DNA of 37,266 nucleotides from CAZHVS01 sp964536015 (GCA_964536015.1 CAZHVS010000027.1:1-37266), one strand, 5' to 3'. Shown: positions 16,972-28,295, counted from the stretch's first letter. Translations and numbers: made by a program. The notes: a model not told the origin generated them from the sequence alone.

Positions 16972-18075
16972 TTGTTTACAGCCACTGGTTTAATCCTCTC
17001 TTGGTCGGCTGCCTGTGTTTTCCAGGCGTCACTTATCGTTGTATTGCTGTTATCGTGCGTTGCAGCTCTTTTTGTAGTGGCCTCTCGCGCAAAAAGCGAG
17101 AGCGCGTCTATTGCTTCTAGCGCGTACGCTGACCGCTCGCTGCTGTCAAGCATGGCTACTGCGCAAGCGGTGATGCTGTCTCTTATGCTTAAGTCATTCA
17201 TTTTTTTCGAATCGGCGTCGCTGTTTGGACATGTAGTATTCACGCGTGCTTCGGTAGGCGCAATCTCACTAGTTATTGGGCTATACGTATTCACGCAAAA
17301 GCTTGTACTCACTAACGGTCTATTTAGATTAGACAGCGCGGCTGAGCTATTTATAGTAGTTAGCCTCTTTGCAGTAAGCCTCATCCTGCTGTGACTATCC
17401 GGAACGCTGTACTCAGTTCTTTTCGCCCTAGACTGCCTGAGCATATTATCCACTCTCCTCGTATTAACGTGCAGAAAGAACCCAACGCAGTCTACGCCAT
17501 ACGCGAGGCTAACCAGCGTTTCTATCTCTGCCTGAGTTGGCTTTATATCGACGACCGTTATGCTCGTTGGCGGCCTACAGGCTGTTGCATACGCCGGGTC
17601 TATCGACCTCAACGCCATGTGCCTATTCGGTATTATGGAGCAGTCTAGACTAGCTGTAATGCATAGAACTCAGGTTGGCAGCGGCGTGCTGTTCGTTATC
17701 CTAGCAGTAGTTTTAAAAACAGGATTGGGCCCGTTCTTTATGTGGAAGCGCGACTTCTTTAAGTCACTTGACGCGCGCGGCCTTATAGTTTATCTAGCGC
17801 TTTATCTGTCAGTAACAATACTGTTTACGCTGAGCCTCACGCTGTGCGTAGCCTGCGCTAACCGCTGGGTCGCCGCCGTGCTGTATCTGGTCGTTGCGCT
17901 GTCATTAGTTGCCGCTAAACTAACAAGCAACGCGTCGGTAAACGTTTACAGCTTCTTCGCCATCAGCACGCTTTATAATGCTGCGCTTGCACTATGCGCG
18001 TCGATCGTAGAGCTGAACAGCGCATCGTGGGCGATGACTTTCCAGGCAAGACGCTTTGTTACAGAGTTCATCTAA
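16972..18075 (+). CDS. nad2_a: NADH dehydrogenase subunit 2, N-terminal part (nad2_a)
   Basis: This is 367 codons from TTG 16972 (in-frame TAG at 16963) to TAA 18073-18075, read through TGA at 17392 and 17533. It has about nine to ten hydrophobic helices. The segment VLKTGLGPFFMWKRDFF resembles the ND2/NuoN half-channel motif FK....PFH.W.PD.YEG, with the key Lys (helix 7) and a later Lys (AAKLTSN). It ends before the conserved P...GF..K region, which is in nad2_b. Split nad2 is known in other ciliates. The stop shares its last base with the next ATG. Confidence 0.85.
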
Positions 18076-18317
18076 TGGGCGTACAAAAGGGAAGAGCGTC
18101 GTCAACTGACAAAAGAAAGCGCTGCCTAAGCTATAGGCGCTCAATATCGCGTACTTTGTGAAGCAGCGGCAAGAAAAATAGCGTGTACAAGCGAGAGGCC
18201 GCGTACGGTCAGCGATATAGCCTGGCTGTTGAGCCGCTGGCTGACGCTAGGCGCAGCAAAGGGGCCTCGGTAGACGTCGCGTGCGCGGAGTCGTTCCTTA
18301 TACGTAAGCGACGCTAA
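18075..18317 (+). CDS. orf80, small basic protein inserted between the nad2 halves
   Basis: This is 80 codons from ATG 18075 to TAA 18315-18317, with one-base overlaps at both ends (TAATG each side) to nad2_a and nad2_b and one TGA as Trp. It is rich in Arg, Lys and Ser (DKRKRCLSYRRSISR near the start, FLIRKRR at the end) with no membrane segment. I do not recognise it. Its charge suggests a small ribosomal protein. Its placement makes a three-cistron unit in which it separates the two nad2 pieces. Confidence 0.6.
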
Positions 18318-18946
18318 TGGAGAGTACTTTTGGACACGTTTTGTATCGTGCCGTAATCAGCAGCGCTTCGCCTTACTTTGTAAACGACCCTAAAACATAC
18401 GATATCAGGCGTGATTGAACTAATTATCACGCCGACCTATCCATACTGCACGTTTTCTCGTCATCCGGCATGGAGTCCCTCTACGGATCTACAGCTTTCA
18501 TAGCTTTACACTGGTTAGCCTACTGTATAGCAACCGCGCTCCTCATTTCTGTCATGTCAAGGGTTTGCGGTGACTTTTCGAGCGTATTCTCGCTATCTAG
18601 GGTGTCGGGGGTTGACTCGTGACTAGTCGCAGCTGCGCTTTGTTCTATGGCCGGTGTTCCGCCGTTCATAGGCTTTTGGACAAAGGCCGCGCTGCTAGTT
18701 ATGTCTGGCTGCGGTAGCTACCTGTGGCTGTCCATAGCGTGCTGGTCTGTAGCTGTAACGGGGCTACTCTTCTATATGAGCGCTCTTAGATACAGCGTGT
18801 CGCTAAAAAAACTAAACGAGCTTGACGACGACACGACGCTTGCTGAGGGCCCAGATAGCTTCAGCCTAGTCATAGCCGCGTCGCTCGTAGTTGGCTCGTT
18901 CGTTGTGGGAGACGCCTCACTTCTGATGGTGTCTATTTTTGCGTAA
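18317..18946 (+). CDS. nad2_b: NADH dehydrogenase subunit 2, C-terminal part (nad2_b)
   Basis: This is 209 codons from ATG 18317 to TAA 18944-18946. After a hydrophilic ~50-residue lead it has CSMAGVPPFIGFWTKAALL, the ND2/NuoN signature S.AG.PP..GF..K with its essential Lys, then a helix with YMSALRYSVSL matching the Y...I..M region. A terminal hydrophobic segment follows. Together with nad2_a it makes a complete antiporter-like ND2. It starts by one-base overlap with orf80 and ends by one-base overlap with rpl16, so all four genes look co-translated. Confidence 0.88.
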
Positions 18947-19551
18947 TGCGCCTCTCTCGTAAGAACAAGAAAGTGCTGGCGATATTTAAGAGGCGGCGCG
19001 TCTTTACGCGTTCGCAGCGCCCGCTTATTTGAGGCACGTCGGGCGTTCGATGCTTGAGCCGCATCATGCTACCACGCAGAAGGCTTCAGTGAATAAAGAC
19101 CTGGATCAAGTGACATTACAAAAGTGCGCTTAGAAGACACCGCTACAATAGATACAGAATGCATCACAAGCGTGATACAAAGTACTATTGGATGCGTATG
19201 CGCCATGTTTTACCGTGTACGCGCAAGGCGAGCAAGGCACGTATGGGTAAGGGTAAGGGGGAAATTAAAGGCTGGTTTGGCAACATGCGCGCCGGCTTTT
19301 TTATCCTGGAGTTCAACTGGACAAAATTTTATGTCATGCGAAGACTCTTTACGTACTTGACTAAAAAGTTTACGGGAAGGGTACAGGGCGTATTTAAGCA
19401 AAACACGCGTACGTCGGCGCTCGCCAGCGCTCGCGGACTGTACTGCGAGCATTACAGCAGGCGAGAGCTGCTTACGTACCGTCGCTTCAGGCGGGCTCCA
19501 GTTAAATCGCTGACGGTGTCTATTAAGCGTGACGTAGAAGTTTTAAACTAA
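18946..19551 (+). CDS. rpl16: Ribosomal protein uL16
   Basis: With three TGA codons as Trp, 201 codons run from ATG 18946 (sharing a base with nad2_b) to TAA 19549-19551. The uL16 hallmark R.GKGKG appears as KARMGKGKGEIKGWFGNMRA, followed by GFFILEF corresponding to the VKPGR.LYE segment. The N-terminal ~80 residues are highly basic, and an Arg-rich C-terminal extension makes it longer than the usual ~137 residues. uL16 lies near the A-site tRNA in the large subunit. It sits four bases before nad4. Confidence 0.9.
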
Positions 19552-19555
19552 GCAC

Positions 19556-20944
19556 GTGTTCGGTTTAGACAAGGTCGCACTAAACGTTGTATTTTTCTGC
19601 GTGATGCTAGCCATACACGCTATTTTCTCAAGGTCTGTTTCTATTAAAGCAATAAACAAAGAGTTTGTCTGCAAGGTGGCGCTTGCTGTATCCGCTGCGG
19701 CGTCCGCTTTAGCTATACTCAGCGTAGCCTTTTATTTAATAGCCGGCACAGGCATTACAAGCTTTATATACGCTATTTTAATAGCGCACCCTGAGATGGC
19801 CCAGCCTCTGTCAACAATGCTCTTAATTATAGTAGCCGCGCTTTACTACACTGTTCAGTTTGGCGGGGATTACCTATGGCAGTATGTAGTATACAGCGCA
19901 GCTATTTTTGTAGGAGGGGCCGCTTTCGTGCTAAACTCTTTAATACTAGTAATGTTTGTAGCATACGAGGTAGTTCTTGTTCCTACGACAGTCATGATTG
20001 ACCACTTCTCTAAAACAAGCAGGTCGCGCGAGGCCACGCTGTTCATGCTGTATTGGACGCAGATAGGCGCCGTAGGCCTTTTTATGATATTGCTAGCTGT
20101 ATTCTCTATAAAAGTATCTATATTCGAGGCAACACTAGCTATACCTGGTAGCAGGCTCTTAATAAATGTCGTGGCGCTGTCAGCCTTCTTCGGATTCGCG
20201 CCGAAAATACCGGTTTGGCCGTTCTACTGGTGACTCCCGGAGGCGCACGTCGAGGTTCCTACCAGCTTCTCTATCGTACTGAGCGGCGTATCGATTAAGT
20301 TCGCGTTCATCGGCTACGTACGTTTTGTGGAGCTGCTAGGAAACGGCGACATCTATTGAATATGCTCGTTTACTGCCATAGTTGGTGTTATAGATGCGGC
20401 ATTTAGAATGGACACAGAGGGTGATATAAAAAAAATCGTGGCGTATCAGACTGTAGTAGAGATGCACGCTTTGGTTGCGTACACGTCGCTAGACCCGGAC
20501 GCCTTTGTAGACTTTGTACTGTTCGCAATGACCGCTCACTGCTGGATATCAACGTGCGGCTTTATAGTAGTTGATATAATAAGCCGCAGATTGCATACAA
20601 GAAATATCGAGAAGCTGTACGGTGCGGTTGGTAGCGCTCCTGTCATCTCGCAGGTAGTTTTTGTAACCGTTTTTATTTTCGCGTCTGTTCCGGGAACACT
20701 TGTATTCTCTCTCGAGTTCTACGTACAGATACTGTCTACGACGTCCGCATTCAATTACGCGCTGTTCGCATTCATGCAGCTGTTTGTTGTTGTCTGGTCA
20801 AAAAATATTTGATGGATAATGTGAGGTGGCGACAGAATTAAGCACGAGCTTGTCTTTGATCTGACTAGGCGCGAGCTGTCATTCGTAGCCATACTCATAA
20901 TTCAGTCGATGCCATCAATGCTCTTTACCACGCCGCTCCTTTAA
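19556..20944 (+). CDS. nad4: NADH dehydrogenase subunit 4
   Basis: This is 462 codons from GTG 19556 to TAA 20942-20944, with several TGA codons as Trp (20231, 20357, 20810, 20822). ND4/NuoM signatures occur in order: VMFVAYEVVLVPTTVMI with the conserved Glu of helix 5, PVWPFYWWLPEAHVEVPT (P.HTWLPDAHVEAPT), VLSGVSIKFAFIGYVRF, then VAYQTVVEMHALV and MTAHCWISTCGFIVVDII (AH...S...F). It is the distal-middle antiporter-like subunit of the membrane arm. It lacks the longer N-terminal extension of some homologues. Confidence 0.96.
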
Positions 20945-20948
20945 TAGT

Positions 20949-21416
20949 ATGACAACACTAGCTCAGGCTGTTATGAGCGGGGCGCGCTTAAAAAAAGCTC
21001 CGTCGAGTAGAACGTTTAAGCTTAGAGGCAACCCGCAGATACAAACAGTTATTTGAAGAATGTTTTACGCGTCGCCTAAAAAGCCTAACTCAGGCAAGCG
21101 CCGTGTAGCCAAGGCTAAAATACGGCACGTAAAGCGTAAGGACCGGCTAACGGCTCGTATCGTAGGCCACAGCACGTTCCCTAGAAAATTCTTCAGACTT
21201 CTTGTGCGTGGGGGACGCGCGAACGATACTCCAGGCGTAACATACTCGGCAATACGAGGCTCTTTAGACTTTAGAGGACACCACGACAAGACATATCGCA
21301 GGTCATTCTACGGTATAAAGCGGCCGGTTGAGTCGATTATATATGTTCCGCGTATGTTAAGACGCCAGGGGATAAAGTTCGCCGTTGAAATACAACGAAC
21401 TCGTCGGTTCAGCTAA
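20949..21416 (+). CDS. rps12: Ribosomal protein uS12
   Basis: This is 155 codons from ATG 20949 to TAA 21414-21416, with one TGA as Trp near residue 36. The strongly conserved YASPKKPNSGKRRVAKAKIR matches the uS12 decoding-site motif (T.PKKPNSA.RK.ARV.L), followed by LVRGGRANDTPGVTYSAIRG (VRGGRV.DLPGV.Y...RG) and the KRP near the end. The C-terminus extends ~30 residues beyond bacterial uS12. The TAA is one base before the nad5 ATG. Confidence 0.97.
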
Positions 21417-21417
21417 T

Positions 21418-23448
21418 ATGCTAGTAGGTATAGTAATAGTACTCTTGTATCTACTCGTAAAGCTACTTTTTATAGTAGCCCTAATACTTTGCGCAATGCT
21501 TGCGGCCTTCTTAAAAGAATTCTTTGTGGTGCTTGGCTTCCTCATCTTCTGAGCGTTTGGCCACTCACCACTTTTAGGCGGAATAGACATTTTCTTCTTG
21601 GTCGCTGTCGCGACGCTAGTGTCTTATTTAGCCTTAGGGTTCGCCCTATTCTTTTATTGAGGAGTCTTAGGCATTCGCGGCCTATTCTACGCCGTAGAAT
21701 TAAACATCGCGGCCGCACTCGTATCGGTAATAATTGCTATCTATGTGAACTTGGTTTATCACATTAGCATAGCTCTTTGCGTAGGCGAGCTTTTCTTAAA
21801 GGAGGAGATGTCAATAAGCTGTATAATTAATCTAGACATGCTATCGCTTATAGGATCGGCAATTGTTCTAACGCTAACAGCTATCGCCATGACGTTCGGT
21901 ATTGAGTATATGTCTAGAGAGGCGTTCGGCTATAACGTGTTATCAACGCTCTGCATGTTCTCTGCCAGCATCGTGTGGTTCATGCTGTCATACGATTTGG
22001 GTCTTATGATAATATTCTGGGAATTCTCTGGTCTGTTCTCGCTGCTTCTAGTCGATACGTACTATACGCGTGTCCGTACAACGCAGGCTGTGTCTAGAAC
22101 GTACGCGATCGGCAGGTTTAGCGACTACTGGCTATTCCTGGCTATAGTTGAAGTCGACGCGCTGTTTGAGACCTCGGCCCTCTCTACTATTTTCGAGGCG
22201 CTCTCGTCGTACGCTCTCGAGATAGTAACGGCTGCCGCTACGGCATACAACAGCACGGCGCTTAATTATATCGCCGCCTGCGTTTTCGTAGCAGCCTCTT
22301 GTAAGTGCGCGCAGTTCATATTGTTCGTCTGACTGCCTGACGCCATGGAGGCTCCTACGCCGGCGTCTGCGCTTATTCACTCGTCGACTCTTGTTGTTAT
22401 GGGTATCTTTATGATAATGCGAGCTGCGCCGATTTTCAGACACGCGGGTGACGTGCTGGTCGCTGTTACCGTAGTCGGGGCTGCCACGATACTCTACGGA
22501 GCGATTAGCGCACTAAAAACATCCGATCTTAAAAAAGCGGTTGCTTACTCTACCATCAGCCAGGTAGGCTATCTCTACTGCGGCTGCGGGTTGCTGGCAT
22601 TTAGAGAGACCCTTATTTATCTTGCCGTTCACGCTATATGCAAGGCGCTGCTGTTTGTATTTGTTGGGTACGTAGTACACGCGTTTGGTGGAACGACGTC
22701 ATTAAGAAAAATGGGCGGACTTTATTACTTGGCACCGGACCTAGCTCTATACGTATTTATTCTATGCGCTGTACTAGCCGGCGCTCCGTATACTGTAGGC
22801 TTTGTCGCCAAGGAGCTAATCGTCGCTCACATCTTCAGTGTATACACACCAGTAATGTGCTTTGTTGCGTTCTGCTGGGCTGTAGCATTCCTCTGCACGC
22901 CTATTTACCTGTACCGCGTGTGCGTCTTACCATTCTTCGGGCGCCCTCGCTCTACATACGAGGTGTACAAGAACATGCTACTGCTAAAGAACAAGCAGCG
23001 ACACTTCGCGCTGAAGTCGTTCGACTTAGCTAAATTGAATAGCCCGCTCAGCTTCTTTATGTATCACGCGCGCGATCTTTACATTAGCAGCCGAGCAACT
23101 GCTGTACTGCACGCTGCCATAATAACATACATACTGTATTGCGGCGAATTCTTTATTCTTCTAGTGTGCGGCTTCTTCAACACAGGCGACCTGCTATTCA
23201 ACGGCTTCCCGTTTGACATGAGCACTCTATCGGTAACTGGGATCGGTGTTAGCGCTTACGGCGTTGTACGCAACGTACAGGCTCTAATATTATCGCTCCT
23301 TTTCACCGTATCAGTTTATGTCGCACTGGTAGCGCTGCGTAAGACAAGAAGCTCGTGGTCGTTAGCAACAATGATTATATCCGCGCTAGCAGGTCTAGTG
23401 CTGTTTATGCTCATCTGACATGTTAGCGTATTCCTGTATATATGATAA
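21418..23448 (+). CDS. nad5: NADH dehydrogenase subunit 5
   Basis: This is 676 codons from ATG 21418 to TAA 23446-23448, overlapping orf334 by seven bases. TGA is used as Trp at conserved positions, notably in FVWLPDAMEAPTPASALIHS, where the family has [20 protein letters not shown]. Other matches are ALKTSDLKKAVAYSTISQVG and the following HAICKALLFV (H...KALLF). About 16 hydrophobic helices are visible. Between roughly residues 510 and 545 there is a hydrophilic loop (RSTYEVYKNMLLLKNKQRHF...). It is the most distal antiporter subunit with the lateral helix at its C-terminus. Confidence 0.97.
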
Positions 23449-24446
23449 ACAGCTTGCTACACGCGTTGGTCGCTTATCAGCGAGTGGCTGGTATACGCAC
23501 CAAGCGCAGTCGAGTCACCAGATCTGCCATATATACACGTCAAACGCTATTTGTTATGAAGCATACGGCCTGCACTCTGTACACCAGGCGCCTTTATAAA
23601 GTTTTTGCTGAGCGAGCTTTCACGTACAAAAAACAACGCGGGCTGTCGCTGTTGGCTTCCGCCGCAGCCGTCGAAAAGTTGCTAGGAAAGCCTGCCGCGG
23701 CCTCAGCGCAGAGCGCGCTGCTAACTACGGGCTTGTCGGCTGACGGCGAGCTGCTTTTCGCGACTTCGGTAGAGTTAGCGCTCGGTAGTACCGCAGCCCC
23801 AGCCCTCGATAGTACAATCGCAGCCTACGCGCTATGCAGAGTTGCTTCGCTCTCAAGGAACGAGCGGGCCTATAGAGCAATTATAAAGCTTATGCGTAGA
23901 GCACTCGCTGGTCTAAAGCGCTTTAAGCGATCTGCGCCTCGAGTAGGAGGGGTTGGCTTACATCGCGTGCGAAGCCTTAATCAGCGGCTGTCAAAGCTAA
24001 GAGCGCTTAGGGCGGCGCTTCTTTTCCGAAGAAGACTACGCCGCGGACTGCGCGCAAGAGCAGCTACGTATAGAGCTGGGTCTAGAAGATATGACGCCAG
24101 GCACGCGACAGCGATCGCCGAGTTAGCCAGTCTGTATAACGATCAGTACTTTATTTTTGAGCGACTGGACGTGCTAGATTTAACGTGATCTGGCAGCGGG
24201 TCGCTTTGATTTAAAGCTTGTTTAGTACTTAAACTGGCTGAGGTGGTTGGCAAGGAGCAACTGAGCGAGGCCTCGCTCATTATGCTATTTGCGGCCATTC
24301 AGCCGTTTGGAGCATTAACCGAGTTAGATCTTATAGAGAGCCGACTAGCGGGAAACGGGAGCTTCCCGATATCCAGCTACTTGGGCCGACTGCAGCTAAC
24401 GACTACGGCGCAGCTATCCGTTAAAAAAACAGCCATTCTGATCTAA
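23442..24446 (+). CDS. orf334, basic protein of unknown function
   Basis: This is 334 codons from ATG 23442 to TAA 24444-24446, reading TGA at 24186 and 24207 as Trp; it overlaps nad5 by seven bases. Residues 1-70 and 145-225 are rich in Arg and Lys (for example LRAALLFRRRLRRGLRARAA). Residues 75-140 are Ala/Leu-rich and nearly uncharged. The last ~80 residues are mixed. It has no clear transmembrane segment and no recognised motif. A ribosomal role is a reasonable guess from composition and neighbours, but not shown. Confidence 0.65.
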
Positions 24447-24450
24447 GTAC

Positions 24451-24942
24451 GTGACGCACGGTTTTTCTAGCAATAGCGTAGACTGGTTAGTTTCACGTAG
24501 TACATCACTCATTAGCTGAGCTAGAGCTGGTTCGATGTGACCCTTGACTTTTGGACTCGCGTGTTGCGCGATAGAAATGATGCACGTAACTGTAAGTAGA
24601 TACGATATGGACCGCTTTGGATTTATATTTAGACCAAGCCCGAGGCACGCCGATTTTCTATTAGTATCCGGAACGGTAACCGTAAAAAACGCGCCAACGG
24701 TTAAGCGACTCTACAGCCACCTTATGCAACCTCGCTGGGTGTTATCCATGGGCTCATGCGCAAACGGCGGCGGCTTATACTACTATTCGTATTCCGTGGT
24801 TCGCGGTGTTGACCAAATAGTTCCTGCCGACGTGTACGTGCCAGGATGCCCGCCAAGCGCCGAGGCGCTGCTTTTCGGGCTAATACAGCTCCAGGGAAAA
24901 GTTTGAAAGCACCTGCGTGATGTAAGTTACCTTTTTAACTAA
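24451..24942 (+). CDS. nad10: NADH dehydrogenase subunit 10 (NuoB/PSST)
   Basis: This is 163 codons from GTG 24451, four bases after orf334, to TAA 24940-24942. It has TFGLACCAIEMMHVTVSRYD with the paired Cys ligands (about 38-39), then DRFGFIFRPSPRHADFLLVS, WVLSMGSCANGGGLYYYS with the third Cys, and VYVPGCPPSAEALLFGL with the fourth. These four Cys bind the terminal 4Fe-4S cluster N2 next to the quinone site. All the hallmarks of an active PSST are intact, so electron transfer to a quinone is expected. The stop shares a base with orf601. Confidence 0.97.
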
Positions 24943-26747
24943 TGAGAGGGCATCTTAAAAAAAGAGTAGCAGGCAAGGCTCTTCGAAGAAAAAGACAGCG
25001 CCTGTTCAAGCGAGCGCCGGAGGCGATGCCTAGGCTAGAGCGCAGCTTGCAAAGCAGACAGCGCGATATGAGAAACATCTGGCGCTCTAAGTCAAGCCTT
25101 CGAGTCGTACCTCGTATTGCGGGGCTTCAGCGTAAAGTAGCGCGCGCGGGAATACTGTTTAGCACATCACTGGTATACGCTCACAGGTCGTACAGACTGT
25201 GGCCTGTAATAGGTGTTCGCTCGCTTTTAGGCTCGTCGCGCTATTTCGCGCTAAAAACTATACGCTCCCTCTATAGAACAGAGTCGAATAGGTATTTCAG
25301 AAAAAAGACATTCAGGAGGCCTAGGAAATCGGCTGAGCACTGGTATAGGCACGGCGACCCTAAGCGCGGAGATGGCTTTAGACGAAGACGCCGACGAAAC
25401 ACAACGCTTACTTCATGCGATGAGCTATGAACGACCGCCATGCACAGAAGAGGCAGGGCGTACTCGCTGCACGACATCGAAAAAGATATATCCGTATATA
25501 GGCGATCTAAGAGGGCGAGAAGAAAGCGCGTGCGAGAGTACTACCGATCTCTAGTTTTGTTTAAAGGCTCGATAAGGGCGAGACTCCTTTTGTCTAAAAA
25601 TCGTGCGTGGGGCAGAAGGCTTCGCAGGCAGCTACGCGCCAGAAGAGCGCGCAATACTGGACGCCCGGCGTTCGGACGCGCTGAGAACTTATTGGCGTTT
25701 AAGCAGTTCAGACAAAGCGCCGGCGCCTACAGCCCAAGCACCGCTAAGCCTGCCGCGTCAGCTCTAGATGCAGCGCGCTCCAAATATGTAGCGCTCAAGT
25801 CAATAACTGGTCTAAACCTTTCACGCGTTGTTGCTCTGAAAGATGCCGCTAACTACAGGTCAGTAGGCTACGCAGGCGTCGTCACCGGCAAAGAGGAGAC
25901 GCTCCTAAGAGTCGGCCGCGATAGAAAGCGCTATGCGGACAAAGAGCCTGTTCGCCTGGTAGAATCTAGCGTATATAGCAGCCTCCGCCCGCTTAGTGAG
26001 CAGAACGAATCGGCGCTAGCTATCTCCAGTACACGCGTAAGCAAGCTCGTAAAGCTAGGTGTTAAGCTAAACGCTACGGCGGGCAGGGTCGGCAAGCACG
26101 CGGGCGCGTTCACGATACATAGCAGATCGAGACGCGCGCGCCTTAATCACTTTTCGCTGCGAGAGCTAAAATATAAAAAAACTGGCGTGATGTCAGCTGT
26201 CGCTAGGTGGCACGAAGTGTTCCAGAAAAAGGTTGAGACGCGGCGACGAGTCGACTTTATGTACAATAACGAAGCTACTACGCTAGCCCCTAGAATGTTC
26301 GGAGTCTTTACATATAGAACAGCGCAGCTTAACAAGGTGTTCTCGCAGTCGCTAGGAGATACGTTCAGGTACATTTATCTGCACAGAACGTATCTGGATA
26401 GCATTCGAAACTTGCCTAGCGCTTCACGGCTAAAAAGCTTCGTCATACACCCCGAGTCTACCAGCGGCACAAAGTCTCTGCTGGAAAAGCGAATCGCCGA
26501 GTACCTAGAAGTAGTTGGCAAAACGCTTAAAACACGTAGATCAAAGAACAAGCCAGACTATTGTTACTACACGGACGCCAGGCTCTACTGGGACGCCGTA
26601 TTTTCTATGGACGACTCGCCGCTCGATGCTTCGCACGACGTGTTCTCCGTTCTGGAAGCTGCCAACTATCATACACAAAGCGCTCTTATTGAGCTGTATA
26701 AGACCATAGCCCTTGTAGTATATAATGGCGCGATACTCAATGGCTAG
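24942..26747 (+). CDS. orf601, large basic protein of unknown function
   Basis: One frame with TGA at 25428 as Trp gives 601 codons from ATG 24942 (one base shared with the nad10 stop) to TAG 26745-26747. Residues 1-235 are extremely rich in Arg and Lys. The middle is mixed. The C-terminal ~150 residues are more ordinary and contain FRYIYLHRTYLDSIRNLP and ARLYWDAVFSMDDSPLDASH. There is no membrane segment and no recognised domain. It sits between nad10 and rpl2 and overlaps rpl2 by eight bases. A mitoribosome or ciliate-specific complex role is possible. It could also be two cistrons joined at the single TGA. Confidence 0.72.
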
Positions 26748-27711
26748 ACTAGCTGATAGCCACTTACGCGGTATATATGCTAGAGCCCCGCACGCTGCAA
26801 GAGATAACGTAGTAGCGTGGCGCGAGGTCATAACAGAGGCTGGCGCGGCTCTTAGGCGCAGAATGTTTATGTACAGACTTACTAGGGAGAGTAGGGCGTG
26901 ACGAAGGCCGGCCATGGCGAGAGTACGCCGTAGAGCTTACAGCTTTGCGGGGCGTCAGTACTCAACACAAATAGGCATGCTATTAAAGAATGACGTTGAC
27001 AGGAGATTCAAGGCCGCCACCACCAGGCGCGTTGGCAGAAGCGATACAGGCACCGTTACTGTTTATTCTAAGGGGGCGACAGCGCGTAGATGCTCTGTTA
27101 ACTATACAAGAAGCCTTAAGCTGTTTATTGGTCATGTAATGGCTGTAAAGTTACAGCGAGATCCGTCCAGCCGAAGAGTGGCGGCATTATACGCTACAGC
27201 ATGCGGAGCCTTCTGCATGCTGCCGATGACGAGCCGCACTCTGTACCAGCGCATCGTGCTCGGAGCCTGCTACCAGCAGGGAGTCTATCGCGCGACCGGC
27301 TACAGCACGCGTGTACGCTTCAAACTTTGCGAACAGCTAAGCCTTCTTAGACTGCATAAGGCTATATGCTACGTAGCGCTTAGCATCTACGAGCGCGTTA
27401 CGATAGCTCGCGCGCCTGGCTCTAGAGCAAAAATAACTCAAAAGTATAAGACTACCGGCTCAGCAGTAACAACACTAAGGCTTCCGTCCGGAAAAATAAA
27501 ATACGCATCTCCTCTAGCTATAGCGCTTCTTGGGTATATCAGACCTAGAAGGCAGCATACTTACAAAAACTCACGCGCAGGGTACTGACGATCACTCGGC
27601 AGAAAGCCAACTGTACGTGGTATTGTTAAAAACCCTGTTGACCACCCTCACGGGGGACGTACGAAGACAGTCGCTTGGCAGCGAACGCCCTGAGGTAAGA
27701 GCGCCAAGTAA
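26740..27711 (+). CDS. rpl2: Ribosomal protein uL2
   Basis: This is 323 codons from ATG 26740 to TAA 27709-27711, needing TGA as Trp at 26899, 27586 and 27691. The C-terminal signature is decisive: LGRKPTVRGIVKNPVDHPHG, then GR, identical in pattern to the uL2 peptidyl-transferase loop R.TVRG.AMNPVDHPHGGG. It includes the functionally important His of HPHGG, and GKSAK follows. TTLRLPSGK (ATLRLPSGE) and VKLQRDPSSRRVAALYA (V....DPNRSA.IALV.Y) are also clear. The TGA at 27586 lies inside conserved sequence. An internal ATG at 26914 is an alternative start. Confidence 0.97.
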
Positions 27712-28295
27712 TGTCTAGATCCATGTTACGCCCGGGTCACATCAGCAGGAAGTATAAGGCGCGGCTGCTCATCATCTGCGAGCAGCTTGCTAAGATCGGC
27801 GGGAGGGGCGCGCTGAAACTACGAGGTCTCTACAAAAAATACGGCAAGCTTGGGGCGCGACAGCTGTCGAGTCATTTGAAAGGCTTGATCGTCAGGGGCC
27901 GATTTAGACGTCAGCGAGCGGCGCTCATACCTCGTCGGTACGATAGCATATTGCGCCTATCGCTACTAGGCATTATCTATCAGAACTTTAGCTACGGCCT
28001 TAGGACTAGACGAAATGAAAAGCTTAGAGAGTCGCTGCGTAAATACTACACGGCACACAAAGCGGCCCTTTTTGTAAAGTTCGGTGAGCACCTTCGGACC
28101 AGAAGCTACTCTGGCTTTAGACTACACAAGGATCGTAAAAAGCTCGAGAAGATGCGTAAGGACATGGCGAAGGCTGCCAAGCAGGCGTTACACAGAAGAA
28201 GAGAAAATTCCAGGCTTATGCGAAAAGCCATCATGGAGACGAAGGCCGCTAAACGCCGGAAAGTCGGCGGTAAGATAGTTAAAAAAAAGAAATAA
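27711..28295 (+). CDS. orf194, basic protein, candidate uS19
   Basis: This is 194 codons from ATG 27711 (TAATG with rpl2) to TAA 28293-28295. It is very Lys/Arg-rich throughout, ending in KIVKKKK. Two short regions recall uS19: the first residues MSRSMLRPGHI (compare MPRSLKKGPF), and FGEHLRTRSYSGFRLHKDRK near residue 125 (compare LGEFAPTRTYRGH..DKK). In bacterial S10 operons rps19 follows rpl2 directly, as here. The protein is twice the normal uS19 length and the central match is poor, so this is a tentative idea. Otherwise it is an unknown basic ORF. Confidence 0.72.
   Translation: MSRSMLRPGHISRKYKARLLIICEQLAKIGGRGALKLRGLYKKYGKLGARQLSSHLKGLIVRGRFRRQRAALIPRRYDSILRLSLLGIIYQNFSYGLRTRRNEKLRESLRKYYTAHKAALFVKFGEHLRTRSYSGFRLHKDRKKLEKMRKDMAKAAKQALHRRRENSRLMRKAIMETKAAKRRKVGGKIVKKKK

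Noticed and set aside
16962..17618. Reverse-strand 218-codon frame opposite nad2_a
   Set aside because: The forward frame carries ND2 motifs. The reverse frame is a by-product of its codon bias and disagrees with the single-strand layout.
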